Made by a program: the position numbers and the translations under genes | Notes under the pieces: generated by a model | What the model was told of the DNA's origin: nothing | The model's input: only the letters and a program-made list of their open reading frames with translations | Databases searched by the model: none | Assembly: GCF_000473165.1 (NCBI RefSeq) | Contig: NZ_KI421504.1 | Span: forward strand, 3,795,070 to 3,859,069 | From: Leisingera aquimarina DSM 24565 | GTDB taxonomy: Bacteria; Pseudomonadota; Alphaproteobacteria; Rhodobacterales; Rhodobacteraceae | DNA length: 64,000 nucleotides | Direction of reading: 5' to 3' | In this document: positions 35,390-44,800 of the stretch, one piece after another | Position numbering within the stretch: the stretch's first letter is position 1 | Layout: every line of letters starts with the position of its first letter

Positions 35390-37282
35390 ATGGAAGAGTT
35401 TTTTTACCAAGCAACCATTTATCTGGGCGCCGCAGTCATTGCGGTGCCTCTGGCTGCGCGCCTTGGGCTTGGCTCGGTTCTAGGATACCTGGCGGCGGGC
35501 ATTGCCATCGGCCCGATCTTTGGCCTGACCGGCACCGAAACCGAGGATTTGCGCCACTTCGCCGAGTTCGGCGTGGTGATGATGCTGTTTCTGATCGGGC
35601 TGGAGCTGGAACCGCGCGCGCTTTGGGCCATGCGGGATAAGCTGATCGGCTTGGGCGGCATGCAGGTCACAGCCTCGACGGCTGTTCTGATGGGCGCTGC
35701 CATGGCTGCGGGCGAACCCTGGCATGTCAGCCTGGCAGTCGGACTGGCGCTGTCGCTGTCTTCCACTGCGATTGTCCTGCAGACACTGTCGGAAAAGGGG
35801 CTGATGCGCACCGGCGGCGGCCGTTCAGCCTTTTCTGTGCTGCTGACCCAGGATATCGCGGTGATCCCGATCCTTGCCTTTCTGCCGCTGCTGGGCAGCT
35901 ATGCGATCCCCCAGTTTGCCTCCGATGGCTCCATCAGCCGTGATAGCGCAGGCGGCCACGGCGGCGGCCACGGGTCGCTGTCGCTGGTGGACGGGTTGCC
36001 CGGCTGGGCGGTGGCGCTGGTCACCCTGGCCGCCATCGCCTTCATCATCCTGGCGGGCATTTACCTGACGCGGCCGCTGTTCCGGTTTATCCACGCCTCC
36101 AACCTGCGGGAGATGTACACCGCCCTGGCGCTGATGATTGTCGTCGGCATTTCCTTCCTGATGACGCTGGTCGGCCTTTCCCCCGCCCTAGGCGCCTTTC
36201 TGGCCGGGGTCGTGCTGGCCAACTCCGAATTCCGGCACGAGATGGAAAGCGACCTTAACCCCTTCAAGGGGCTTTTGTTGGGGTTGTTCTTCATCACTGT
36301 CGGCGCGGGCATCAACTACCGCCAGTTTCTGGCCGACCCGGGCGATCTGATCGGTTTGGCGCTGCTGGTGATCTTTGCCAAGGGCGTGGTGCTGTTTGCC
36401 GTCGGCCGCGCCTTTGGCCTGCGCCGCCGCCGCTTGTGGCTGTTCACCCTCAGTCTGGCCCAAGCCGGGGAGTTCGGCTTTGTGCTGCTGGCTTTTTCGA
36501 CCCAGCTCAACGTGATTCCAGCAGCGCTTTCAGAAAAGCTTCTACTGGTGATTGCTTTGTCGATGCTGATCACCCCGCTGCTGTTCATCGCCTATGACCT
36601 GTTGTCCAAACGCATGGGCGACGCCCGACAAGAGCACGAGCCGGATGAGATCGACGAGGAAGGGCCGGTTATCATCGCGGGCATTGGCCGTTTTGGCCAG
36701 ATCGTCAACCGGCTGGTGCAGGCCAGCGGTTTCAAGACTGTGGTGCTGGACCATGATATGGAAGCGGTGCAGCTGATGCGCCGGTTCGGGGTGAAAAGCT
36801 TCCTTGGCGATCCCACCCGGCCGGAACTGCTGAAAGCTGCAGGAATCGCCAAGGCCAAGGTCTTTGTGGTGGCGCTGGACGACCCGGAAGGCGTGGTCAA
36901 GATGGTCACCTATGTGCGCCGGGCCTATCCGGATCTGCACATCATCGCCCGAGCCAAGGACCGCAACCATGTCTATGAGCTGTACAAGGCCGGCGCCGAT
37001 GACATTGTGCGCGAGATGTTCGACAGCTCCGTGCGTGCAGGCCGCTATGTGCTGGAGAACGTCGGTCTCAGCGAATATGAGGCGGCACAGGCGGCGCAGA
37101 CCTTTTATGCGCATGACCGTGCCAACCTCCGTGACCTCGCCCAGCACTGGATCCCCGGCGTGCCTGCCAGCCAGAACCCGGCCTATATAGACCGCGCGCG
37201 GGAGCTGGAGAAAGCCATCGAAAGCGCGATTTTCGAGATGGCCGAACGCAAGCGCAAGAAATCCGCAAAAGCCGCAGAATGA
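35390..37282 (+). CDS. CPA2 cation:proton antiporter with TrkA-N domain (KefB/KefC type)
   Basis: A 630-residue membrane protein. About twelve helices span residues 1-400 (GAAVIAVPLAARLGLGSVLGYLAAGIAIGP at the N-terminus; GLALSLSSTAIVLQTLSEKG; GLSPALGAFLAGVVLANSEF). A cytoplasmic Rossmann RCK_N domain follows (GPVIIAGIGRFGQIVNRLVQASG, FLGDPTRPELLKAAGI). It exchanges K+ or Na+ for protons, possibly gated by nucleotides or thiol adducts. The C-terminus is highly basic. A terminator follows immediately. Confidence 0.92.
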   Translation: MEEFFYQATIYLGAAVIAVPLAARLGLGSVLGYLAAGIAIGPIFGLTGTETEDLRHFAEFGVVMMLFLIGLELEPRALWAMRDKLIGLGGMQVTASTAVLMGAAMAAGEPWHVSLAVGLALSLSSTAIVLQTLSEKGLMRTGGGRSAFSVLLTQDIAVIPILAFLPLLGSYAIPQFASDGSISRDSAGGHGGGHGSLSLVDGLPGWAVALVTLAAIAFIILAGIYLTRPLFRFIHASNLREMYTALALMIVVGISFLMTLVGLSPALGAFLAGVVLANSEFRHEMESDLNPFKGLLLGLFFITVGAGINYRQFLADPGDLIGLALLVIFAKGVVLFAVGRAFGLRRRRLWLFTLSLAQAGEFGFVLLAFSTQLNVIPAALSEKLLLVIALSMLITPLLFIAYDLLSKRMGDARQEHEPDEIDEEGPVIIAGIGRFGQIVNRLVQASGFKTVVLDHDMEAVQLMRRFGVKSFLGDPTRPELLKAAGIAKAKVFVVALDDPEGVVKMVTYVRRAYPDLHIIARAKDRNHVYELYKAGADDIVREMFDSSVRAGRYVLENVGLSEYEAAQAAQTFYAHDRANLRDLAQHWIPGVPASQNPAYIDRARELEKAIESAIFEMAERKRKKSAKAAE

Positions 37283-37285
37283 CAG

Positions 37286-37312
37286 AAGCCCCGGCGCAGG
37301 CCGGGGCTTTGT
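37286..37312. terminator. Terminator between the antiporter gene and cobT
   Basis: AAGCCCCGGC paired with GCCGGGGCTT, four bases after the antiporter stop and facing the end of cobT. Confidence 0.85.
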
Positions 37313-37342
37313 TCCTGATCCTTCTTTCCGCCGGCGGCCCGC

Positions 37343-38359
37343 TCAGCCGTCGGAGACGCCCGCTTCAGCAAAGGTCGCCATGCCACTGTGGCAGGCGACA
37401 GCGCCTTTCAAAACCTGAATCGCCAACGCCGCACCGGAGGCCTCGCCCAGACGCAGGCCCAGCGACAACAGCGGCTGCTTGCCCAGCTTCGCCAGCAGCG
37501 CCGGATGCGCCCCTTCGGCGCTTTGATGGCCGGCCACTGCGTGGTCCAGCGCGCCGTCAGCGGTTTGCAGCAGGCAGGCCGCTGCAGCGCAGCAGATAAA
37601 CCCGTCCAGGATCACCGGGATATACAGTACACGGGCGGCAGCAATGGCGCCCGCCATGGCAGCAATCTCGCGTCCGCCCAAGCAGGCCAGCGCATCCAGC
37701 CCGTCGTTGATTCTGCCCCGATGCAGTGCAACACCTTCGGCCACCACGCGGGTTTTATGCGCAAGCCCGGCTTCATCCACACCGGTGCCGCGCCCGGTCC
37801 AATCCACTGCCTCGCCGCCGAACAGGACACAGGCCAGGGCGGCGGCGGGGGTGGTATTGCCGATGCCCATTTCGCCGACCACCAGCAGATCAGCGCTTGG
37901 GTCCACTGCATCCCAGCCGGTTTTCAGCGCAGCCAGCAGATCTTCCCGGCTCATTGCCGGTCCTTGGGTGAAATCACCCGTCGGGCGCTCCAGCTCCAGC
38001 GCATGCACATCCATGCGGGCGCCGGCCAGCCTGGCCAGTTGGTTGATGGCCGCGCCACCGTGTTCGAAGTTGATCACCATCTGGGCGGTGACTTCCGGTG
38101 GAAAGGCCGAAACACCCTGTGCCGTCACGCCGTGGTTGCCCGCAAAGACAATCACCTGCGGTGCGGTGATTTCCGGCCTATCGCTGCCGCGCCATCCCCC
38201 ATACCAGATGGCCAGCTCCTCAAGCCGGCCCAAAGCGCCCGGAGGTTTGGTCAGCTGGGTATTGCGCGCAGCCGCACCATCAAGCGCAGCCTGGTCCTGC
38301 ACGGGTGCGCTGGCCAGTGCGGCGCGAAAATCATCAAGGGAGGAAAGCTGTGGCAGCAT
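37343..38359 (-). CDS. cobT: Nicotinate-nucleotide:dimethylbenzimidazole phosphoribosyltransferase
   Basis: A 338-residue enzyme that activates 5,6-dimethylbenzimidazole as alpha-ribazole phosphate for the lower ligand of cobalamin. Characteristic stretches: [66 protein letters not shown] and the late EGAHPALL. The catalytic glutamate lies near the C-terminus. The start at 38359 (MLPQLSSL) is chosen over upstream open frame. It is divergent from cobS across 101 bp; no cobalamin riboswitch box is visible there. Confidence 0.94.
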   Translation of the reverse strand: MLPQLSSLDDFRAALASAPVQDQAALDGAAARNTQLTKPPGALGRLEELAIWYGGWRGSDRPEITAPQVIVFAGNHGVTAQGVSAFPPEVTAQMVINFEHGGAAINQLARLAGARMDVHALELERPTGDFTQGPAMSREDLLAALKTGWDAVDPSADLLVVGEMGIGNTTPAAALACVLFGGEAVDWTGRGTGVDEAGLAHKTRVVAEGVALHRGRINDGLDALACLGGREIAAMAGAIAAARVLYIPVILDGFICCAAAACLLQTADGALDHAVAGHQSAEGAHPALLAKLGKQPLLSLGLRLGEASGAALAIQVLKGAVACHSGMATFAEAGVSDG

Positions 38360-38460
38360 GTGAAAGCCTCGTTGCATCTGGGCGGGGGACGCGGATAAAG
38401 CGGATGACAATCTGTTTAACGGCTGACGGCAGTGCCGCAAGCCCCGCAATAGGCCCGTAA

Positions 38461-39219
38461 ATGCGAAAAAACGACATCCAGGCAAAAGACATCCTGCTGG
38501 CGCTGGTGCTGCTGACCCGGCTGCCCCTGCCGCCTCTGCCGTCCGAAGCGTTCCAGCGGCAGGCCAAGGCGGTCTGGGCGTTCCCGCTGGTCGGGCTTGC
38601 CGTCAGCCTGCCAGCGGCGCTGGCTGTAACTTTTGCAATGCACATAGGCCTGCCTGCCGCAGTGGCCGCAGGGCTAGCGTTGGCGGTTCAGGTGATGCTA
38701 ACCGGCGCCATGCATGAGGACGGGCTGGCCGATACCGCAGACGGCCTTTGGGGCGGCTTCACCCGGGACCGGCGGCTGGAGATCATGAAGGACAGCCGCA
38801 TTGGCGCTTATGGAGTGATTGCCCTGATCCTCGGCTTTGGCCTGCGCTGGAGCGCCTTGGCCGCGCTGATCGCTGCAGCAGGTGCCTGGCCCCTGCCGGC
38901 GTTGGCCATGCTGAGCCGGGCAGTGATGCCTGCGCTGATGTCGGCCCTGCCCAATGCGCGCGCCGCCGGCCTGTCGCAAACCGTGGGCCGCCCCCGCGCC
39001 CTGCCCTGTGTGCTGGCGGCCCTGCTGGCCATTGTCCTGTCGCTGCCCCTGATTGGCGCTGCGGCCTTGGCCGCGGCCTTGGCCATGGGCCTGGCTGCCC
39101 TGGGTTTGGGGGCGCTGGCCAAGGCTAAGATCGGCGGCCAAACCGGGGATATTCTGGGAGCATCTCAGCAAATTGCCGAGATTTCCGGCCTGCTTACGCT
39201 TCTCGCACTCTGCAGCTGA
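38461..39219 (+). CDS. cobS: Adenosylcobinamide-GDP ribazoletransferase (cobalamin synthase)
   Basis: A 252-residue membrane enzyme joining adenosylcobinamide-GDP and alpha-ribazole in the last step of cobalamin assembly. It starts with [15 protein letters not shown], has the conserved acidic loop [16 protein letters not shown] with [16 protein letters not shown], and multiple hydrophobic helices after that. It uses the product of the divergent neighbour cobT. Confidence 0.94.
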   Translation: MRKNDIQAKDILLALVLLTRLPLPPLPSEAFQRQAKAVWAFPLVGLAVSLPAALAVTFAMHIGLPAAVAAGLALAVQVMLTGAMHEDGLADTADGLWGGFTRDRRLEIMKDSRIGAYGVIALILGFGLRWSALAALIAAAGAWPLPALAMLSRAVMPALMSALPNARAAGLSQTVGRPRALPCVLAALLAIVLSLPLIGAAALAAALAMGLAALGLGALAKAKIGGQTGDILGASQQIAEISGLLTLLALCS

Positions 39220-39235
39220 GCCGGACCAGTGCATG

Positions 39236-39269
39236 AAAAAGGCCGCACCCTAGGGGGCACGGCCTTTCA
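39236..39269. terminator. Bidirectional terminator between cobS and carD
   Basis: AAAAAGGCCG(C)ACC paired with its complement ending GGCCTTTC between convergent genes. Confidence 0.8.
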
Positions 39270-39290
39270 ATTACTGTTTACAGCAGATGC

Positions 39291-39803
39291 TTACGCGGCA
39301 ACGCGGGAGGTCAAAACCTCATCCACCTGCTTGGCGGCAGCAATTTCGTCATTGCCGGACACAGCTGCGACTTCGCGGGTCAAACGCTCAAGCGCTGCTT
39401 CATAAAGCTGGCGTTCGGAGTAGCTTTGCTCGCGCTGGTCATCAGTGCGGTGCAGGTCCCGCACCACTTCGGCGATTGAGATCAAGTCGCCGGAGTTGAT
39501 CTTTTGCTCATATTCCTGGGCGCGGCGCGACCACATCGCGCGCTTCACCTTCGCCTTGCCTTTCAGCGTCTTCATCGCCTGGGCAATCACGTCCGGCGAG
39601 CTGAGCGAGCGCATGCCCACTTCGGTTGCTTTGTTGGTCGGCACCCGCAGGGTCATCTTGTCTTTCTCAAAGGTGATCACGAAAAGCTCCAGCGCAAAGC
39701 CGGCCACTTCCTGCTCCTCGATCGAGATGATCTGTCCCACCCCATGCGCCGGGTAGACTACATACTCATTGGGGCGGAATTCGAGCTTCTTCGATTTGGT
39801 CAT
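39291..39803 (-). CDS. carD: CarD-family transcription regulator
   Basis: A 170-residue CarD/CdnL protein. The N-terminal Tudor-like RNA-polymerase-interaction domain is seen in FRPNEYVVYPAHGVGQIISIEEQEVAGF and VPTNKATEVGMRSLS. The C-terminal helical DNA-binding domain includes KRAMWSRRAQEYEQKINSGD. CarD stabilises open promoter complexes and affects rRNA and stress genes. The ATG at 39803 follows GGAACAACCTGT on the minus strand. Confidence 0.95.
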   Translation of the reverse strand: MTKSKKLEFRPNEYVVYPAHGVGQIISIEEQEVAGFALELFVITFEKDKMTLRVPTNKATEVGMRSLSSPDVIAQAMKTLKGKAKVKRAMWSRRAQEYEQKINSGDLISIAEVVRDLHRTDDQREQSYSERQLYEAALERLTREVAAVSGNDEIAAAKQVDEVLTSRVAA

Positions 39804-39997
39804 ACAGGTTGTTCCTTACTCATTGCCGGGCGGCTCCGGCATTTTAGCGAACAAAATGCCCGGCCCCGGTCAGTTTGATTTGACCAGCCCCCAGGACATT
39901 TTATCCGCAGAAATACCGCCCAATCTGCGCACCACTGCTGGCGTGCGCCAGGGGCGGACTCCGATTGTTTATGTCTTTTGTGTTTTGAGCATACCAC

Positions 39998-40023
39998 AAA
40001 AAAGGGCCGCCCGAAAGGCGGCC
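39998..40023 (-). terminator. Terminator of the fdxA transcript
   Basis: A 7-bp GGCCGCC/GGCGGCC stem with a 5-nt loop, followed on the minus strand by six T residues, about 80 nt after the fdxA stop. Confidence 0.85.
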
Positions 40024-40104
40024 TGCAAACCAGGGTCCGTTAAAACCCCATGCGATACGGCGGTTTCCTGCAAATTTGCGGCATCGCCCCTATCTGGCAG
40101 AGAA

Positions 40105-40443
40105 TCAGCCGCCTTCGCCGGGCGCCTCGGAGAAATACTTCTCCATCTTGCCCTCTTCGCCGTCGCGTTCCTCGTAGCCCGGCATCGGGTCTTTCTTGGA
40201 AACGATAACCGGCCACAGTTCAGAGTACTTGCGGTTGAACTCAACCCATTTGTCCATGTCCGGTTCGGTATCCGGGCGGATTGCATCCGCCGGGCATTCC
40301 GGTTCGCAGACGCCGCAGTCGATGCATTCGTCGGGGTGGATCACCAGGGTGTTCTCGCCCTCGTAAAAGCAATCCACCGGGCATACCTCGACACAGTCGG
40401 TGTATTTGCAGGCGATGCAGTTTTCCGTCACGACATAGGTCAT
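40105..40443 (-). CDS. fdxA: 7Fe ferredoxin (3Fe-4S/4Fe-4S)
   Basis: A 112-residue electron carrier. The cysteine pattern [22 protein letters not shown] (Cys9, 17, 21) and [18 protein letters not shown] matches Azotobacter FdI-type ferredoxins with one 3Fe-4S and one 4Fe-4S cluster. The C-terminal extension ([14 protein letters not shown]) is also typical. It is 62 bp downstream of the S4-domain gene on the same strand and is followed by a strong terminator. Confidence 0.95.
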   Translation of the reverse strand: MTYVVTENCIACKYTDCVEVCPVDCFYEGENTLVIHPDECIDCGVCEPECPADAIRPDTEPDMDKWVEFNRKYSELWPVIVSKKDPMPGYEERDGEEGKMEKYFSEAPGEGG

Positions 40444-40505
40444 AGTACCGAGTCCCGTTATCCGTTTGCGCCTAGCTAATCCAGACCGGCGACGGCTTCA
40501 AGCCG

Positions 40506-40880
40506 TCAAAGGGTATCCTGCTTGCGAGTAAGATCAAGCGCTCTGCGGGCTTTTTTGTCCGGCCGGCCTTTTCCTTCGAACTTGGGATTGGCCGGAATTT
40601 TTTCCTGCTTTTCCGTCATATCGAAGTACAGTGCCTGTGCCTCAGGCGCCGGGCCGCGGCGTTCGCCGACGGCCTCCACCCGCACCACCCGGATCACTTT
40701 GGCCTGGGCGAAGGTCAGAACGTCACCCGGGGTGACGTTCTGAGCCGGCTTCAAGGTCTTGGTGCCATTGAGGCGCACATGACCCGCACTGACCTGTTTG
40801 GCGGCCAGGCTGCGGGTCTTGAAAAACCGCGCATGCCATAGCCACTTGTCGATGCGGATCTTGGGCGCGCCCTCGGTCAT
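40506..40880 (-). CDS. S4-domain RNA-binding protein (Hsp15-like)
   Basis: A 124-residue protein with an N-terminal S4 domain (IRIDKWLWHARFFKTRSLAAKQVSAGHVRLNG) and a basic C-terminal tail. Hsp15/HslR relatives bind free 50S subunits carrying stalled nascent chains. It lies 7 bp downstream of the Suv3-like helicase gene and is almost certainly co-transcribed with it, consistent with RNA or ribosome work. Confidence 0.9.
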   Translation of the reverse strand: MTEGAPKIRIDKWLWHARFFKTRSLAAKQVSAGHVRLNGTKTLKPAQNVTPGDVLTFAQAKVIRVVRVEAVGERRGPAPEAQALYFDMTEKQEKIPANPKFEGKGRPDKKARRALDLTRKQDTL

Positions 40881-40887
40881 GGCAGGA

Positions 40888-43815
40888 TCAGTCGCCCTGT
40901 TTCAGCCCCATCAGCGCAGCTGCAAAGGGGTTGTCCGGGTCGATCTGCTTTTCCTTTTTCGCGGGACGCGCGGAATAGGTTTTGGCGCCCTGATCCTGAC
41001 GCGGACCGCCCTTGCGGCCCGGCTTGCCGCGCGGGCCGCCGCCACGGTCGCCGCCTTTGGCACCGCGCGGTTTGCCCTTGCCGGCAGGTTTGCCATCGCC
41101 CTGCAGACGGCGGTTCTGCTGGCGCTGGCCGCCGCCTTGGCGTCCGCCGCGGTTGCCGCCCCAGGTGAAGGTGAAGAACACTTCCATTTCCGGTTCGGCA
41201 GCGGCATCCGCATCAGCCGCCGCCTCGGGCTTGGCTTCTGCAGTGTCTTGTGCAGGCGCCGCCTCGGCCTCAGCGGCGGGAGCTTCAGCAACGGCATCCT
41301 CAGCAGGCACCGCATCCACGGCTTCTGCAGCGGTTTCAGCAGCCGGATCTTCCGTTGCAGGCGCGGATTCAGCAGCTGCCTCAGCAGGCTTGGCTTCAGC
41401 TTCAGCAGGCTTGGCCCCGGCTTCCGCCGTAACCGGCTTCACCTTCTGGCGCTCGCCCTTCTCTGCCTTATAGCCCAGACCCTGCATCAGGTCGGCGAAC
41501 TGTTCCAGCGTCATGCCGGTGATCGACAGCATGTCAGCCTTGGCTTCAAAGCCGCCGCGGCTGTCTTCGCCGCGCAGCATGTCGGCCAGACGCTCCAGCA
41601 TGTCGATACGGATCATCCGCTCACCCGCCGCGCGGTAGCCGGACATGGTGTCATAGCCTTCAGGTGCGTCCTTGGCGGAGGGCACGGTGACCAAACCCGG
41701 AGGCGGAGATTCGGGGAAATCCTGCAGACCGTTTGCCAGCGACCACAGCACCAGCCGCAGACGGGTCGGCGCCGGTTTCAGCAGGAGCGGCATGAAAATG
41801 GTGAACTGGCCGAAACGGATACCATGCTTGCGCAGCGCGCCGCGGGCGTCCTGGTCCAGATCCTTGACCTCTTGCATCACGCTGGCACGCGGCAGCACGC
41901 CAAGATTTTCCACCATGCGGAAGGCAAAGCCGCGGGCCAGACCGGTCAGCTCTTCGTCCTTTTGCAAGGCCAGCAGCGGCTCAAACAGCGCGTTGATCTT
42001 GCGGGTGATGAAATGCAGCAGGCGGCGCTCAACCTTCTGAGCCACATCCGGCCCGGCGGACTCGTCCACAAAGACCTCGATCTGCGGGGCCAGCGCGTCG
42101 GCGCCGGCCACCAGCTTGCCCACCGCATGTTCGCCCCACATCAGGCCGCCCTGTTCGGTGTAATCAATCTCGGTATCGGGCGCGTTATAGAACCGGTCCG
42201 CACGCAGATGGAATTGCGGCGCCAAAGCCTGCAGCGAGGCCGCCTTCAAGGCCTTGGCCTCGGCACCCTGCGCGCTTTTGTCCGGGCTGAACCGGAACCC
42301 CTCGAGACGGCCGACGAATTCGCCTTCAACCGTCACTTCACCCTTGTCATTCACTTCGGCCAAAAGGGCCTCCTTCTGCTTGAGCCGGCGCAGCAGCACA
42401 GACGTGCGCCGGTCCACAAATCTTTGCGTCAAGCGCTCGTGCAGCGCATCTGACAACCTGTCTTCTACAGCGCGCGTCTCCCCGCGCCAATGGCTTTCGT
42501 CACGCAGCCAGCCATTCCTTTGCGCGACATATGTCCACGTGCGGATAAATGCCAATCTTTTCGACAATGTGTCGATGTTGCCGTCGGTGCGGTCAATTCG
42601 CTTGATCTGGCGCGCCATCCAGTCATCCGGCACCACACCGCCGCCATGCAGGTGTTCAAAAATCACCCCCAACAGCGAGGCATGCTCGGCGTGCGAGATG
42701 CCGCGGAAATCCGGGATCCGGCAGATATCCCACAACAGCCGGACCGATTGCGCATTAGTGCTGCGGGAAATGATCGCGGATTCGCGCGACAGCAGTTTCA
42801 GCGCGCCCAGATCATCCGCCTCGCGCGCTTTGATCAGATTCTCATCCGAAGGGCTGGCCTCAAGCGAGTGGATCAGCGCTTCAACCGTGCCGAACTGCAG
42901 ATCGGCAGAGCGCCAGTTGAGTTTTTTCAGCGGCGTGAACTGATGGTTCATGATGGCCGAGGCGGTGCCCTCATCCAGCGGCCTTGCATCGCCGGTGACG
43001 CCGAAAGTGCCGTGACTCATCCCCCGGCCGGCGCGGCCGGCGATCTGCGCCAGCTCATTCGGGGCCAGCTCGCGCATCCGGCGGCCGTCGAATTTGCGGG
43101 TCGAGGAAAACGCCACATGATCGATATCAAGGTTCAGCCCCATGCCGATGGCATCGGTGGCCACCAGATAGTCCACCTCGCCATTCTGATACAGCTCCAC
43201 CTGGGCGTTGCGTGTCCGGGGCGACAGCGCGCCCATCACCACCGCTGCGCCGCCCTTTTGGCGGCGGATCAGCTCAGCAATTGCATAGACATTATCAACC
43301 GAAAACCCAACGATTGCGGTCCGCGACGGCATCCGGCTTATCTTTTTCGAACCTGCATAGATCAGATCGGACATTCGCTCGCGACGATGGAACTCCACCC
43401 CCGGCACCAGTGCCGAAATCGGGCCCCGCATGGTGTCGGCACCCAAAAACAGCGTCTCCAGCGTGCCGCGGGCGCGCAGCAGGCGGTTGGTGAAGACATG
43501 GCCGCGCTCGGGGTCCGCGCAGAGCTGAATTTCGTCGATCGCCAGGAAGTCGCAGCCCATGCCCTCGGGCATCGCCTCCACCGTGCAGATCCAGTATTTC
43601 GCGCGCGGCGGTACGATGCGTTCCTCGCCGGTGACCAGCGCCACCACCGACGGCCCGCGCGCCGCCACCACCTTGTCATAGACCTCGCGCGCCAGAAGCC
43701 GCAGCGGGAATCCCATCACCCCGGTGCGGTAGCCCAGCATCCGTTCGATGGCATAATGGGTTTTTCCGGTATTGGTCGGGCCCAGAACGGCCACGATCCG
43801 CGATGCGCTTGCCAT
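40888..43815 (-). CDS. Suv3-like superfamily 2 RNA helicase
   Basis: A 975-residue helicase resembling mitochondrial Suv3. Walker A GPTNTGKT (residues 12-19), the DEIQ box in FLAIDEIQLC, FLGADTMRGP and IAGRAGRG (motif VI) are clear. The C-terminal ~220 residues are low complexity: an Ala/Glu/Pro-rich stretch, then a Gly/Arg/Lys-rich RNA-binding-like tail (GGNRGGRQGGGQRQQNRR). Likely unwinds RNA during turnover. It is preceded by a TPR gene (26-bp gap) and followed by the S4 gene. Confidence 0.92.
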   Translation of the reverse strand: MASASRIVAVLGPTNTGKTHYAIERMLGYRTGVMGFPLRLLAREVYDKVVAARGPSVVALVTGEERIVPPRAKYWICTVEAMPEGMGCDFLAIDEIQLCADPERGHVFTNRLLRARGTLETLFLGADTMRGPISALVPGVEFHRRERMSDLIYAGSKKISRMPSRTAIVGFSVDNVYAIAELIRRQKGGAAVVMGALSPRTRNAQVELYQNGEVDYLVATDAIGMGLNLDIDHVAFSSTRKFDGRRMRELAPNELAQIAGRAGRGMSHGTFGVTGDARPLDEGTASAIMNHQFTPLKKLNWRSADLQFGTVEALIHSLEASPSDENLIKAREADDLGALKLLSRESAIISRSTNAQSVRLLWDICRIPDFRGISHAEHASLLGVIFEHLHGGGVVPDDWMARQIKRIDRTDGNIDTLSKRLAFIRTWTYVAQRNGWLRDESHWRGETRAVEDRLSDALHERLTQRFVDRRTSVLLRRLKQKEALLAEVNDKGEVTVEGEFVGRLEGFRFSPDKSAQGAEAKALKAASLQALAPQFHLRADRFYNAPDTEIDYTEQGGLMWGEHAVGKLVAGADALAPQIEVFVDESAGPDVAQKVERRLLHFITRKINALFEPLLALQKDEELTGLARGFAFRMVENLGVLPRASVMQEVKDLDQDARGALRKHGIRFGQFTIFMPLLLKPAPTRLRLVLWSLANGLQDFPESPPPGLVTVPSAKDAPEGYDTMSGYRAAGERMIRIDMLERLADMLRGEDSRGGFEAKADMLSITGMTLEQFADLMQGLGYKAEKGERQKVKPVTAEAGAKPAEAEAKPAEAAAESAPATEDPAAETAAEAVDAVPAEDAVAEAPAAEAEAAPAQDTAEAKPEAAADADAAAEPEMEVFFTFTWGGNRGGRQGGGQRQQNRRLQGDGKPAGKGKPRGAKGGDRGGGPRGKPGRKGGPRQDQGAKTYSARPAKKEKQIDPDNPFAAALMGLKQGD

Positions 43816-43841
43816 TGCTTCAGCCCCCGCCCCGATGGGGC

Positions 43842-44408
43842 TTACAGTTCCCGGCCCTCGGCCAAGGGCGCCAATCGTTCAAGGGCGCTGCTTACTTCCT
43901 CGTGGTGCGGATGTATAGCCTTGGCCCGCTGGTAGGCCTGATAGGCGCGCTCGGGTTTGCGGAATTGTTCGAACAGCGCGCCCAGCGCGTAGATCGCGTT
44001 GTAATCCATCGGGTTCAGCGCCAGCGCGCGTTCCAAATCCGCAACCGACGGCCCGTAGAGCCCCATTGCAAAATAGGTCCGCGCGCGCTCATACCAGCCG
44101 CGGGCGAAGTCCGGCGCATGATCGGTCAGCGCGGTCAGATGCTCAGCTGCCTGCTGCAAATCGCCACGCTCCAGCGCATCGGTGCCGCGCCGCAGCAGCA
44201 GATCCATCGCAGGCGAGCCGCTCTTGGCCCAGAGCGCCTGCAGCTCGCGGTCGATGGCCGCTGCCTCGGACTGCTCCGACGAGGCCAGGTTCTGCAGCAG
44301 CGCATCGGCGGAAAGCTGCTGTGCCGCGCTGGCACAAGGCAGGGAAAACGTGACTGTGACTGCCGTTGCCGCCACGATAGCTTTGAGCTTTGGGAGATTT
44401 GCCAGCAT
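43842..44408 (-). CDS. Exported TPR-repeat protein
   Basis: A 188-residue protein with a probable signal peptide (AIVAATAVTVTFSLPCASAA), then three or so tetratricopeptide repeats, e.g. LLRRGTDALERGDLQQAAEHL, WYERARTYFAMGLYGPSVADLERAL and YAQGALFEQ-type repeats. It is probably a periplasmic scaffold. It is the likely first gene of the TPR-helicase-S4-fdxA cluster and divergent from the SCP2 gene. Confidence 0.8.
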   Translation of the reverse strand: MLANLPKLKAIVAATAVTVTFSLPCASAAQQLSADALLQNLASSEQSEAAAIDRELQALWAKSGSPAMDLLLRRGTDALERGDLQQAAEHLTALTDHAPDFARGWYERARTYFAMGLYGPSVADLERALALNPMDYNAIYALGALFEQFRKPERAYQAYQRAKAIHPHHEEVSSALERLAPLAEGREL

Positions 44409-44509
44409 GATGCCCCCAGTGTAATCCAGCGCGCGGCAATTTCCAGTATTGGATGCAAATGCTTCACAGGTTTGTGCTATGAAGCGCGCAAAACAGATTG
44501 AGGACTGAA

Positions 44510-44800
44510 ATGAGCGATACCCTTGCGCAGGCCGCAGAAGCCCTGAACGGCAAACTGGACGCAGGCGAATTTGACGCCTCCGCGAAATTCGAAATCGAAG
44601 GGCTGGGCTCCATCGTGCTCGACGGCTCTGGCGCACGCGTCGGCGACGAAGAGACCGATGTCACCATGAAAGCGGATGCCGATACGTTCCAGTCGATCCT
44701 GGAGGGCGACCTGAACCCCACCGCTGCCTTCATGTCCGGCAAGCTGACCATCGATGGTGACATGGGCACCGCGATGAAGCTGGCCTCGGCCCTGTCCTGA
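44510..44800 (+). CDS. SCP2 sterol-binding-domain protein
   Basis: A 96-residue SCP2-fold protein that binds lipids or acyl chains in a hydrophobic tunnel. FEIEGLGSIVLDGSGARV and the C-terminal LNPTAAFMSGKLTIDGDMGTAMKL are diagnostic. TGAGGACTGAA precedes the ATG at 44510. The stop codon shares a base with the ATG of the following lysophospholipase (TGATG), so the two are coupled, and a joint role in lipid handling is reasonable. Confidence 0.9.
   Translation: MSDTLAQAAEALNGKLDAGEFDASAKFEIEGLGSIVLDGSGARVGDEETDVTMKADADTFQSILEGDLNPTAAFMSGKLTIDGDMGTAMKLASALS

Noticed and set aside
38360-38460. Cobalamin riboswitch between cobT and cobS
   Set aside because: No B12-box-like core is seen in only 101 bp.
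40798-43935. Long plus-strand frames across the helicase gene
   Set aside because: They are antisense to the Suv3-like helicase, which has Walker A and DEIQ motifs.
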